NCBI GenBank assembly: GCA_004556745.1
Contig: SFFY01000037.1
Coordinates: forward strand, 1 to 23,990
Length of the DNA: 23,990 nt
Reading direction: 5' to 3'
Source of the DNA: Bacteroidales bacterium
Lineage (GTDB): Bacteria > Bacteroidota > Bacteroidia > Bacteroidales > Bacteroidaceae
Each line of letters starts with the position of its first letter. Within the stretch, counting starts at the first letter, position 1. The position numbers and the translations under genes were made by a program. Of this stretch, positions 8,622 to 15,954 are shown in pieces. A model generated the notes under the pieces. It searched no databases. It had not been told where the DNA came from and worked only from the letters and a program-made list of their open reading frames with translations.

Positions 8622-8942
8622 CTACATAAAACCGAGCTCGAGTTTTGCCTCGTCGCTCATCATGTCTTTGTCCCATTCAGGCTCGAACACAAGGTTCACT
8701 TTCGCCTCTTTCACGCCTTCGATGCCCGAAAGCTTGATGCGCACGTCCTCCATGATAAAGTCCGCCGCGGGGCAGTTGGGGGCGGTGAGCGTCATGTCGA
8801 CTTCCAGGTTGCCGTCTTCCTGCAATTCGATGCGGTAAATAAGGCCGAGGGAATAGATGTCCACGGGGATTTCAGGGTCGTATACGGTTTTGAGCACTTC
8901 AACGATGCGCTCTTCTATCGCAAGCTTTTCTTCAGCAGTCAT
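8622..8942 (-). CDS. DUF59 / SufT-like iron-sulfur assembly protein
   Basis: 106 residues from MTAEEKLAIEER. A start 13 codons further upstream (8981) would add a non-conserved, hydrophobic extension running into a repeat, so the ATG at 8942 is chosen. YDPEIPVDIYSLGLIY (~21-36) and the cysteine motif LTAPNCPAAD (~54-63) are diagnostic of the DUF59/MIP18 family (SufT, PaaD, CIA2). These small cytosolic proteins act in Fe-S cluster assembly or delivery. It is the first gene of the run that continues with lpxH and the ABC exporter. No suf operon genes are adjacent, so it may be a stand-alone maturation factor. Confidence 0.88.
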   Translation of the reverse strand: MTAEEKLAIEERIVEVLKTVYDPEIPVDIYSLGLIYRIELQEDGNLEVDMTLTAPNCPAADFIMEDVRIKLSGIEGVKEAKVNLVFEPEWDKDMMSDEAKLELGFM

Positions 8943-8972
8943 ATCATTTATAGATAAAAATTGAAACATTTT

Positions 8973-9159
8973 AGTAAACAAGTAAACGAGTAAACAAGAC
9001 AGAGATGTCTTGCTAATTTATAATTTACATGAGAAACTTGTCTCGTCTACTCGTTTTCTTTGAGATTTTCGGCTGCACTCGGCATAGCCCGAACAAGTTC
9101 GGCTCTGCTCTCGCTTGCACGAAAATTTCCTTGTAAACTCGTCTACTAATAAACGAAAC
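8973..9159. repeat. Composite intergenic repeat with nested palindromes
   Basis: Three modules are visible. (1) 8973-9059: GTAAACGAGTAAACAAGACA (8982-9001) faces an imperfect inverted copy at 9037-9056; the block aligns with 12473-12573. (2) 9062-9129: an imperfect hairpin centred on CCGAAC-AA-GTTCGG (9089-9102) with outer arms near ATTTTCG/CGAAAAT. I recall this element as widespread in Prevotella intergenic DNA. (3) 9130-9159: this is the reverse complement of 12461-12490 at 27 of 30 positions. The region has no credible gene. It may add structured RNA or terminator-like function between radC and the DUF59 operon. Confidence 0.8.
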
Positions 9160-9190
9160 TATTGGCACTATTATAAAAACATATCTCCGC

Positions 9191-9901
9191 TCACAGCCCT
9201 TGTTCGTCCGCGTAGCTGTAATACGAGCCGTCAGCAAGGACAATGTGGTCGATAAACTTGATGTCCACCGCCTCGGCAGCGCGTTTCATGCGGCGCGTCA
9301 GGTCGTCGTCGGCTTTCGAGGGCTTCGGCACGCCCGAAGGGTGATTGTGGCAAAGGGCAATGGCGGTGGCGCCGGCGGTGATGGCCTCGCGCAGTGCCAC
9401 GCGCACATCTACGATTGTGCCCGTCAGTCCGCCCGACGACACGACGGCGGAGCGCAGCACCCGCAACTGGTTGTTGAGCAGCATTACGTGGCACTCCTCG
9501 GTAGGCAGGTCGCGCATACGGTGCAGGAAATAATGGTAGATGTCTTGCGAATTGCTCATCTTCGGCCGCTCCTCCAAATCCGAGAGGCTTCTTCGCCGTC
9601 CCAGTTCGCAGGCGGCCAGCACGATGAGGGCTTTCACCGTGCCCATGCCCTTGTATTTGCGCAGCTGCGCCAGGCTCATTTTGCCCAAGGTGTTGAGGCT
9701 GCCGTTGCAGTCGCCGAGAATGCGCTGCATCAGTCCCACGGCCGTCTCGCCCCTGCTGCCCGAGCCAACGAGCACGGCGAGCAATTCGGCGGGCGAAAGC
9801 CCTGCCGCGCCCACGGCCATCATCTTCTCGCGCGGACGGTCGGCTGCGTCCCACGCCTTGATGCCTGCCGGCTGCGGTTTCTTTTGTTCTGGCTCTGTCA
9901 T
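9191..9901 (-). CDS. radC: RadC-family (JAB/MPN domain) protein
   Basis: 236 residues, full length for the family. The N-terminal part holds a UPF0758 helix-hairpin-helix region (KGMGTVKALIVLAACELGRR, 84-103). The C-terminal JAB-type metalloprotease-like domain contains HNHPSG (185-190) followed by the aspartates at 198-200, the zinc-binding set. E135/E136 lie in the matching upstream strand. The start ATG overlaps the stop of the upstream glycosyltransferase gene (ATGA, 9898-9901), which indicates translational coupling. Family members were once linked to DNA repair, but a direct role is not established. Confidence 0.93.
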   Translation of the reverse strand: MTEPEQKKPQPAGIKAWDAADRPREKMMAVGAAGLSPAELLAVLVGSGSRGETAVGLMQRILGDCNGSLNTLGKMSLAQLRKYKGMGTVKALIVLAACELGRRRSLSDLEERPKMSNSQDIYHYFLHRMRDLPTEECHVMLLNNQLRVLRSAVVSSGGLTGTIVDVRVALREAITAGATAIALCHNHPSGVPKPSKADDDLTRRMKRAAEAVDIKFIDHIVLADGSYYSYADEQGL

Positions 9902-10887
9902 TTATAAAAATTTTTGCGGAACGCCTCAAACTCGCCCTTACCCAGCACGCAGCGTTGCCACCAGGCGCGCAGGAAGCCCGTGCCGTAGCCCGTGAGTTGC
10001 ACCAAGGCTGCCGCGATGGCAATCAGTCCCACTTTCAGACTGCGCTCGCGCAGGGCGGCATCGGTGCCTATCAGCACGGCAAACACGCCGATGGGCAGCA
10101 GGCTCCACAGGCACAGCGGTGCGCAGAGCAGCAGGAGCACCAGTCCCACGGTAAAGGCCGCGGGCAGTAGATGCACGAGCTTGAGTGTGCCGGGGTGGCG
10201 CTTGGTGAGGTTGATGCGGGCAATGCCGGAGTTGTGCACCTGCTTGAAAAACTTTTTCAAGTCCGTGCGCCGCTTGTGCCACACCCACGCTTCGGGGAAG
10301 AGGCGGCAGCGTGCGCCGCTCTTGAAGATGCGTGTCGAAAAGTCGATGTCCTCGCCGAAGCGCATTTCAGAGAAACCGCCGAGGTCGAGATACGTTTCGC
10401 GGCGCACGCCCATGTTGAACGAGCGCGGGTAGAACTTGTCGAGCTTCTTCTTGCCGCCGCGTATGCCGCCCGTGGTGAAGAAAGAGGTCATGGCGTAGTT
10501 GATGGCCTTCTGCATTGGCGTGAACGACGGGTGTGCCCGGTCGGGGCCGCCGAAAGCGTCGCACGGCTCGCGCGTCAGTTCCTCGTCCACCGCCGCGAGA
10601 TAGCCGGGCGGCAACACAACGTCCGAGTCGAGAATAAGCACATATTCGCCCTTGGCGCGTTCCACGCCGTAGTTGCGCGTCTGCCCCGGCCCCGAGTTGT
10701 CTTTCGTGAAATAATGCACGTCCAGGCAGTCGGCATACTTCTTCACAACGTCCTCGCAGGGCACTTGCGACCCGTCCTCCACAACAATCGCCTCAAACTC
10801 CTTGTACGTCTGTGCGCACAGGCTTTCGAGCAGTTCGTCCACTTCGGACGGCCTGTTGAATACGGGAATGATAAAAGAGTATTTCAT
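9898..10887 (-). CDS. Family 2 glycosyltransferase with C-terminal membrane segments
   Basis: 329 residues. The GT-A fold begins at YSFIIPVFNRPSEVDELL. VVEDGS (~35-40) contacts the nucleotide sugar, the DxD motif is LDSDV (~86-90), and GEDIDFSTRI (~185-195) holds the catalytic-base region. Two to three hydrophobic helices (~245-275 and ~285-305) anchor the protein in the inner membrane. The likely role is transfer of a sugar to a lipid-linked or envelope glycan; donor and acceptor are not predictable. It precedes radC with a 4-bp overlap, an odd pairing that implies co-transcription rather than shared function. A candidate promoter ends about 20 bp upstream of the ATG. Confidence 0.9.
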   Translation of the reverse strand: MKYSFIIPVFNRPSEVDELLESLCAQTYKEFEAIVVEDGSQVPCEDVVKKYADCLDVHYFTKDNSGPGQTRNYGVERAKGEYVLILDSDVVLPPGYLAAVDEELTREPCDAFGGPDRAHPSFTPMQKAINYAMTSFFTTGGIRGGKKKLDKFYPRSFNMGVRRETYLDLGGFSEMRFGEDIDFSTRIFKSGARCRLFPEAWVWHKRRTDLKKFFKQVHNSGIARINLTKRHPGTLKLVHLLPAAFTVGLVLLLLCAPLCLWSLLPIGVFAVLIGTDAALRERSLKVGLIAIAAALVQLTGYGTGFLRAWWQRCVLGKGEFEAFRKNFYK

Positions 10888-10907
10888 ATTTGCGGCTTTT
10901 CTGCCTA

Positions 10908-10939
10908 CAAACTTACGAATTTCTTACTTTTCAGACGAA
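10908..10939 (-). promoter_or_regulatory. Candidate promoter of the glycosyltransferase-radC operon
   Basis: On the minus strand TAAGTTTG (10915-10908) fits the -7 box TAnnTTTG. TTCG (10939-10936) stands 20 nt upstream, one mismatch from the -33 TTTG. The start codon at 10887 follows 20 nt later, giving a very short leader. Confidence 0.5.
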
Positions 10940-11095
10940 TTTCCTTATATGATGTTGCGGTTTTGGCAGTAAAGGCAAGATTAAGCAGTCCCCGGCAGCA
11001 CGTTTGTTCCGTCTTTGGGCGGTTTATTATAGAGTTTGAGAAGTGTGTTGATGAGAATAAGCCTTGTCCGGCTGCTTTCTTTTGTACAAAAAATA

Positions 11096-11148
11096 TGTCA
11101 TTCTGAGTGGTCGTCACACGCCTTGTGCGACGACCGCCCAGAATGACA
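11096..11148 (-). terminator. Large hairpin, probable terminator of the hydrolase gene
   Basis: TGTCATTCTG (11096-11105) pairs with CAGAATGACA (11139-11148). Inside it, GGTCGTC (11109-11115) pairs with GACGACC (11129-11135) and CAC with GTG. On the minus strand the hairpin is followed by ATATTTTTTG, so it can terminate transcription coming from the hydrolase gene, which ends 40 bp upstream. The outer sequence resembles a dispersed 'gtcattctg' repeat. Apart from this hairpin and the glycosyltransferase promoter, 10888-11187 shows nothing coding. Confidence 0.75.
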
Positions 11149-11187
11149 GAGAGCTAACATATGTTGCGACCTGAAAGCCCGCGCCTC

Positions 11188-12450
11188 TTATTCTACCTTG
11201 AAGTCAAAAAACTTGGAGTAATCCCGGAGGAGGGCAAGACGCACGGACTTGTTGGTCAGATTATACAGTGCTGACCATTGTGTGAAAGAAGTCGGGTCGT
11301 TGTCCTTGCGCTCCTGCGACACCAGACTGAGCAGGGACATAGCCCCTTCGGGGGTCAATGCGTAGTTGTGGTTCTGTAGGGTCGACCGCAAGTCCCAGTA
11401 GCGGGTCTTTCCGTGATCAGAGCCCCAACCGTCGTTGGTGCCGGCCATGGTGGGAGAAACATAGAAGTTGGTGACGCAACGCAAGGTGTCGTTGTGTCGC
11501 AGTACTTCCATCCGTGTCGGGAATTGCTCTTTAGGGTTGCTCGGGTTGCGCGTGTACTCCACGATGGCGAAGTCGCCCTTTGCGTCGGCCATCAGGTAGT
11601 GGTAGTTGTGCTTGTCGTCGGTGTTAAACATCCTCATGTTGTATTGGTCGAGCAGAGCTATCGCTTCGTCCACTGTGGAGGCGTTGTCGAGCAGCAGGCG
11701 TATGGCTACCGTCGTGTTGATGTTTTTCTTGGTAGGATTGTCCTGCATGGTAGGTGCTTCGTTGAGCGACAGCACCCCGATGGCGAAGCCGTCTTCATTG
11801 ATGCCGTCGAGGGCAGCGTATGGAAGGCCGATGAGCAAGGAGAGGTCGGTAGTGTCGTTGTTGCAGGCACCTTGATAGTAGCCGAAGTTCAGGCCGTCGA
11901 CGAAGGAGATGGATTTTTTCTTGCCGGCGGGAGCCGTGCGGACAACGAAGGCCGAGATGGGGACGTAGGCGTATTGGTCGGTACCGCTGATTTTAACTCT
12001 GTGCAGGAAGTCATAGTTGCGTCCCATCTGATAACTGTTGCCCTGCGGGTCGGGTACCGCGAAGGCGCTGCAACCGGGCAGGAAGGACAACGTGCTGTTG
12101 GTGGGAGGCTCCGGCACGCTGTCGTAGAGATGATGCTGCACGAAGCCTAAGAGCCCCATCGTACTGGAGATATTGGCATCGAGGGCTTCGTCGAGCTTGT
12201 AGTCGGCGGTGTAGTTCACTTCGTAGAGGCGCCCCGTACCGTCCAGGTCCTTCATCGTGTAGATGGTGGCCAGCTTCTCCTTGTCTTTCAGGAAGCAGGC
12301 GGGATTTTTGGTCGTAGCCCCGGGCGTGGGGGACGGTGTCGGTGTCGGTGTTGGGCTTGGGGTGTCATCGTCCGAGCAGGACAGAATGAGGGTGGTGGTG
12401 AAGGCGGCTATGCAGAGCAGGGCCAGCATCGAAAAGCGGTTCTTTTTCAT
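11188..12450 (-). CDS. Lipoprotein linear-amide C-N hydrolase (Ntn, choloylglycine/C45-like)
   Basis: 420 residues. The lipobox LILSC places the lipidated Cys at 25, followed by an acidic and then Pro/Thr-rich linker (PTPTPTPSPTP, ~33-43). The Ntn-hydrolase signature begins at PGCSAFAVPDPQGNSYQMGRNYDF: Cys127 is the predicted nucleophile, exposed by cleavage after Gly126, and GRNYDF is the substrate-pocket strand. AALDGINEDGFAIGVLSLNE matches the conserved core of choloylglycine hydrolases and C45 acyltransferases. Relatives cleave bile-salt amides, penicillin V, N-acyl homoserine lactones or acyl-peptides; the substrate here is unknown. It lies 138 bp downstream of the 637-residue lipoprotein gene on the same strand, and the two are probably co-regulated. 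Confidence 0.87.
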   Translation of the reverse strand: MKKNRFSMLALLCIAAFTTTLILSCSDDDTPSPTPTPTPSPTPGATTKNPACFLKDKEKLATIYTMKDLDGTGRLYEVNYTADYKLDEALDANISSTMGLLGFVQHHLYDSVPEPPTNSTLSFLPGCSAFAVPDPQGNSYQMGRNYDFLHRVKISGTDQYAYVPISAFVVRTAPAGKKKSISFVDGLNFGYYQGACNNDTTDLSLLIGLPYAALDGINEDGFAIGVLSLNEAPTMQDNPTKKNINTTVAIRLLLDNASTVDEAIALLDQYNMRMFNTDDKHNYHYLMADAKGDFAIVEYTRNPSNPKEQFPTRMEVLRHNDTLRCVTNFYVSPTMAGTNDGWGSDHGKTRYWDLRSTLQNHNYALTPEGAMSLLSLVSQERKDNDPTSFTQWSALYNLTNKSVRLALLRDYSKFFDFKVE

Positions 12451-12460
12451 GGTTCTATTG

Positions 12461-12573
12461 GTTTTATTTATTAGTAGACAAGTTTACAAGTAAACGAGTA
12501 GACGAGACAGATTTGTCTTGCAAACTATATTTTATATGGTAACTTGTCTTGTCAACTCGTTTACTCGTTTACT
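12461..12573. repeat. Palindromic intergenic repeat related to 8973-9159
   Basis: GTAAACGAGTAGACGAGACA (12490-12509) faces an imperfect inverted copy (TTGTCTTGTCAACTCGTTTAC, about 12543-12563). The segment aligns at roughly 80% with 8973-9059 in the same orientation, and 12461-12490 is the reverse complement of 9130-9159 at 27 of 30 positions. It fills the gap between the two lipoprotein genes. It has no T-run, so read-through is likely. Confidence 0.8.
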
Positions 12574-12588
12574 AAAATCGTTCTGGGC

Positions 12589-14502
12589 TTATTGTGCATT
12601 GGTGACCAGCGTGACGGGAACAGACTGACTGAAGTCGACATTGTACACCCTATAAGCTTGGGACTCGTCATTGGGGATGAATTTCAGCTTGAACGACTTC
12701 TTTATCCGTGCATAGAACAAATCCTTATGTGTGGTGAGGCTCTTGACGATGTCGTCTATCCGTCGGCTTACTTCGATGCGGTCGTCTTTCGTCACCGTGT
12801 ACAGCGAGAAGTTTGGCTCGAAGTTTCGGATGTAGTCCTTCATGTAGTTGAAAGCGGAGTCATTGTGTTCCTCCATCTGCATCAGCCATATTTGCTCGTA
12901 GCGCGACGGCGGGGTGAGCTGCGAGGTCACGTCGATGCGGTTGGGGAAGGTGTAGTAGCCGCTCTTTTTGTATTCTTTGTCATACCATAGTGCTTCCATG
13001 TTCATCAGGACATGTGTGTCGAAACTGAAGGTCTTGTCATTGTGCTTGACTTTCCAAATCCAGCTGTGTCCAACAATGAACGTTGCATAGTAAGATGGCT
13101 GGGCTACATCATGATACCAGATATGGTTCCAGCCCTGCGGGAGAATCTTGGGCTGCAGGCTGATGGCATACGACCATTGGGGACTGATCATGTTGCTGCC
13201 CAACTTGAAGTCGGTGATAATGTCGGGAATCGAACGGGTGACGGATTGCGTCATGTCGAGTTGTGCCTTGATATCGGGTTTCAGGAAACCCATGCTGAGC
13301 GACATGTGCGTGCTCTGGGTGTAGGTCGTGCTGCCCTTCTCAATCTGGGTGGGAGAAATGTCCTTGATGCCTGCGCTCGAGTCGGAGAACTTCACGTTCG
13401 TGGTCAGGTTCTTCAGGTAGGGCCAGTAGGCATATATTGTTTTGCTGGGGTTAGTAGCATAGGTCAGACTGTCCAGCACGGCTTCCCTCACCTTGTAAGA
13501 AACCCACTCTTTCTTATTGTTCTTGCCGCACTTGAACTTGTCGTTCGCGCAGCGTATCTCCTGTTTGATGAGGTAATAGTCCTCCCCATAGGTGTCATTG
13601 ACAGCCCACACATCGTAAAGCAGTGTCATGAGGGCCCTCTTGTGTCCGGCCTTGGTGGTCATGGTGTATTGGAACTGGTCGGTAGTGCTGAGATTGTCGT
13701 AGACGGTTCCCGGGTCGTTGGCTTGCTGTGCCAGCACTTGGCGCCCTTTTATCAGACGGGCTTCCGTATCGTCGGGACGGTCGAGCCACTCTGCCGTTTC
13801 GTCGGCCAATTGTCCGCAGAAATAGTCCGTAGGCAGGTTGTCGGCATCGCTCTCCGCCAATTCTGTCACATCGGCCACGGCGTAGCGTAAGTCGCCCCGG
13901 AAGGCCAGCACGTCGAAGAGGATGCCGTTGCTGTCGGAGTTGTCCACCATGACAGGCGGAAACTCGCTGTTTTCAGGCAAGTCCAACAGGCGGCGCATAG
14001 CTCGGTAGCCCACCTCGTTGATCTCCAGTTCTCCGTTTTTGTACATGGAAAGCGCCACTTCCCTTAGCTGCAGTGTCAATGCCTGTAGTCCCTGACGGGT
14101 AGGCTGGCATACCACCAGGCTTCCCCCACGGGCCAGCACGGCGGCCATCGCCCGGTAATCCCCCGCCGTGAGGTTGGCCACACTGCCGTTGCTGAGGATG
14201 AAGGTCTGGACGGCGGCATCTGCCGTGGACGCGCGGTCTTTCAAGCGGTTGATGAGAGCCTGTCCGCTATAGATGTAGTCGCCGGGAACCACGTAGGCAC
14301 GCCCGCTGGTCATGACTTTCAGTTCGTCGCCCACGGGCGGAGCGTCCACGTCTTCATCAATCAACACTGCATCGTCCAATGGGACGGCATCATCGTCCTT
14401 GTCATCCGTATCCTTACAGGAAGCGAAAAGGAGAGGGAACGCAACTACTATTGCTAACCATAGAGAAAAGCAGTGCGCGAGGTTTTTGGCTGTTTTGTTC
14501 AT
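12589..14502 (-). CDS. Large lipoprotein of unknown function
   Basis: 637 residues. Residues 1-28 are a lipoprotein signal with lipobox FASC (Cys29), followed by an acidic stretch DTDDKDDD that would favour surface export in Bacteroidetes. Residues ~60-260 look alpha/beta (VPGDYIYSGQALINRL, GGSLVVCQPTRQGLQAL). Residues ~270-515 are beta-rich with alternating polar/hydrophobic strands. They show an order of features reminiscent of the leukocidin/haemolysin fold: YWPYLKN (~359), STHMSLSMGF (~397-406), DMTQSVTRSIPD (~416-427), QPSYYATF (~468-475). This resemblance is a pattern-level guess. The gene is divergent from a membrane-bound LuxR regulator and precedes the Ntn hydrolase gene. I do not recognise a named family. 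Confidence 0.8.
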   Translation of the reverse strand: MNKTAKNLAHCFSLWLAIVVAFPLLFASCKDTDDKDDDAVPLDDAVLIDEDVDAPPVGDELKVMTSGRAYVVPGDYIYSGQALINRLKDRASTADAAVQTFILSNGSVANLTAGDYRAMAAVLARGGSLVVCQPTRQGLQALTLQLREVALSMYKNGELEINEVGYRAMRRLLDLPENSEFPPVMVDNSDSNGILFDVLAFRGDLRYAVADVTELAESDADNLPTDYFCGQLADETAEWLDRPDDTEARLIKGRQVLAQQANDPGTVYDNLSTTDQFQYTMTTKAGHKRALMTLLYDVWAVNDTYGEDYYLIKQEIRCANDKFKCGKNNKKEWVSYKVREAVLDSLTYATNPSKTIYAYWPYLKNLTTNVKFSDSSAGIKDISPTQIEKGSTTYTQSTHMSLSMGFLKPDIKAQLDMTQSVTRSIPDIITDFKLGSNMISPQWSYAISLQPKILPQGWNHIWYHDVAQPSYYATFIVGHSWIWKVKHNDKTFSFDTHVLMNMEALWYDKEYKKSGYYTFPNRIDVTSQLTPPSRYEQIWLMQMEEHNDSAFNYMKDYIRNFEPNFSLYTVTKDDRIEVSRRIDDIVKSLTTHKDLFYARIKKSFKLKFIPNDESQAYRVYNVDFSQSVPVTLVTNAQ

Positions 14503-14528
14503 GGTTTTGATAGGTATTGGTTTAAGAT

Positions 14529-14619
14529 TATCTTTTGCAAAGATAGTGCAAGGCGAGCGCAGAAGACTAAGCTTGCTTAAAGTCTTATGCCGAGCCGCAG
14601 CCTATCTTATGCAAAGATA
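14529..14619. promoter_or_regulatory. Two copies of a 17-bp palindromic -7 element
   Basis: 14529-14545 is a perfect dyad, TATCTTT-TGC-AAAGATA. 14603-14619 is the same with one arm mismatch (TATCTTA-TGC-AAAGATA). On the minus strand both contain TATCTTTG, an exact match to the Bacteroidetes -7 box TAnnTTTG (14545-14538 and 14619-14612), so two tandem starts for the lipoprotein operon are possible. The plus-strand arms are near-matches. No convincing -33 box was found for either. Confidence 0.55.
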
Positions 14620-14657
14620 CGTGGCTATGAAGCAGGCAGAAAAAAATACGCCCCTTG

Positions 14658-14705
14658 AAAACAGTCAAAACCTCTAAAAATAACCCTTTAAAATAGTCAA
14701 AATCT
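14658..14705. repeat. Direct repeat with 32-bp spacing in the regulator promoter
   Basis: AAAACAGTCAAAACCT (14658-14673) and AAAATAGTCAAAATCT (14690-14705) match at 14 of 16 positions and are 32 bp apart, about three helical turns. They lie just upstream of the -7 box of the LuxR-type gene, a sensible place for an activator dimer. Their use by that regulator is inference. Confidence 0.6.
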
Positions 14706-14716
14706 GGTTTTTTACT

Positions 14717-14724
14717 TAATTTTG
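14717..14724 (+). promoter_or_regulatory. Candidate -7 box of the LuxR-type gene
   Basis: TAATTTTG matches TAnnTTTG and is 34 nt upstream of the ATG at 14759. No TTTG stands at the usual -33 distance; instead the second GTCAAAA direct repeat occupies that region, as expected for an activator-dependent promoter. Confidence 0.45.
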
Positions 14725-14758
14725 TTGCCGTAGAAAACACCTAATCCCCAAAATACTT

Positions 14759-15775
14759 ATGAAGAACACTATGACCCGCCTTTTCCGCCAGCCCCTGGGC
14801 CCGTTCAGGAAATGGCTGCGGAGAGAACATTCTCTGTTAGACAGACAGCGGCTGGCCCTCCTCCTGTTCTGTTATATCCCCTTTCTGCTCTTAGGCGTAG
14901 CGGCCAACTTCCTCGGTCTGACGGAACCGTCGGCTCCGTTCTTCTACTATACACATACACTGCTTGTCTTCAGCGCGGCGGTGTTCTTGGTGTTGTACTA
15001 TCGGCGCAAGATCAGTATCACCATTTGTTTTGCTGCCTTCATCATCATCGGACAGACGATTCTCTCGGTCGAAATGATTTATTGTGCCTTCCAGGGGACG
15101 CTGTATTATGATATGCTGATTATGGCAAACATGGTGTTGCTGTCGCTGAACGCACTGGTAGCCACGGCGGGCATGATGAAGCGAGTGTCTGTCCTGCTGG
15201 GCATTGCCACCCTTTTCATCTATATCCTTTGTGCGTGGATTACGGGCGATGAAATCCTGAACAGTTTTGTCATCGTCTTCATACTGGTCTTTCTCTTTTC
15301 GAGTGTCATAGGGGGATGGGTGGCCAATAGCATGGGCCATTTGGAGCACGAGAACGAGGATTACAAGAAGGGCGAGAAGGAACTCCTGCATATCCTTCGT
15401 CTGAAAAGAGACGAGGTCAAGGCGTTTGTCGCGCTTGCATTGGAGCATCACACTTCCGACGGCACGCAGGTGCTGTTGGAACAGCTGGACACGAAGTCGA
15501 AACACAATTTGGTGGCCAATGTGGAGGCATATCTGAAGACCCGCGACACCGACCTTACAGTCATCGCGCAGAAATTTCCCGAGCTGACCCCCTCGGAGCG
15601 TGAGATTTGCCGCCTGATTCTGCAGGGAAAGAAACTGTACGACATCTGCCGGATTCTTGGCAAAAACGAGTCGAACGTCAACAGCCAGCGTGCGAACATG
15701 CGCAAGAAATTGGGGCTGCAGCCTGCCGACAACCTTCAGAAAGCCTTGCAACAGAGGCTGGAGGAGACCGTATAG
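14759..15775 (+). CDS. Membrane-bound LuxR-type transcriptional regulator (six TM)
   Basis: 338 residues. Six hydrophobic helices are visible at about 32-51, 62-80, 85-108, 117-139, 142-161 and 167-189. A charged helical linker follows (~190-270; HENEDYKKGEKELLHILRLKRDEV). A LuxR/GerE-type helix-turn-helix lies at ~276-330: LTPSEREICRLILQGKKLYD, then KNESNVNSQRANMRKKLGL as the recognition part. There is no receiver domain, so the TM bundle itself probably senses a membrane or extracellular signal and the HTH acts from the membrane. It is divergently placed from the two lipoprotein genes, with shared promoter elements between, so they are its most likely targets. The ligand is unknown. Confidence 0.87.
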   Translation: MKNTMTRLFRQPLGPFRKWLRREHSLLDRQRLALLLFCYIPFLLLGVAANFLGLTEPSAPFFYYTHTLLVFSAAVFLVLYYRRKISITICFAAFIIIGQTILSVEMIYCAFQGTLYYDMLIMANMVLLSLNALVATAGMMKRVSVLLGIATLFIYILCAWITGDEILNSFVIVFILVFLFSSVIGGWVANSMGHLEHENEDYKKGEKELLHILRLKRDEVKAFVALALEHHTSDGTQVLLEQLDTKSKHNLVANVEAYLKTRDTDLTVIAQKFPELTPSEREICRLILQGKKLYDICRILGKNESNVNSQRANMRKKLGLQPADNLQKALQQRLEETV

Positions 15776-15815
15776 GGGCAGTTGAACGGGCGCAGAATCA
15801 ATGGTGTTCTGGGGC

Positions 15816-15834
15816 GGGCGTATGCAATACGCCC
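15816..15834. repeat. Short palindrome of a dispersed 'GGGGCGTAT' type
   Basis: GGGCGTAT (15816-15823) and ATACGCCC (15827-15834) form an 8-bp stem with a 3-nt loop, flanked by further G/C. It has no T-run. I recall similar 'gtaggggcgtat' palindromes scattered through Bacteroidales genomes. It lies 40 bp after the LuxR-type gene and may stabilise its mRNA end. Confidence 0.6.
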
Positions 15835-15887
15835 CTACTTTCAGCAGCACGTGTATAACATCAGTCATTCACTTTTGCACACAAAAA

Positions 15888-15923
15888 AGGCTGCGCCGTA
15901 ACACTTGCATTACGGCGCAGCCT
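15888..15923 (-). terminator. Rho-independent terminator
   Basis: AGGCTGCGCCGTAA (15888-15901) and TTACGGCGCAGCCT (15910-15923) form a perfect 14-bp stem with an 8-nt loop. On the minus strand it is followed by TTTTTTGT and lies 32 bp after the secreted-protein operon. On the plus strand the T-run is weak, though it may still help end the LuxR-type transcript. Confidence 0.92.
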
Positions 15924-15954
15924 CGTTTATAATAATATTATTGTGTGTCTGCTT

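Noticed and set aside
9025..9243. 72-codon minus-strand frame with 'RAEPNLFGLCRVQPK'
   Set aside because: This is the translated hairpin repeat at 9062-9129, and the frame overlaps radC; similar texts are recurrent false ORFs in this group.
10171..11106. 311-codon plus-strand frame opposite the glycosyltransferase
   Set aside because: Antisense shadow with no domain, running into the promoter and terminator region.
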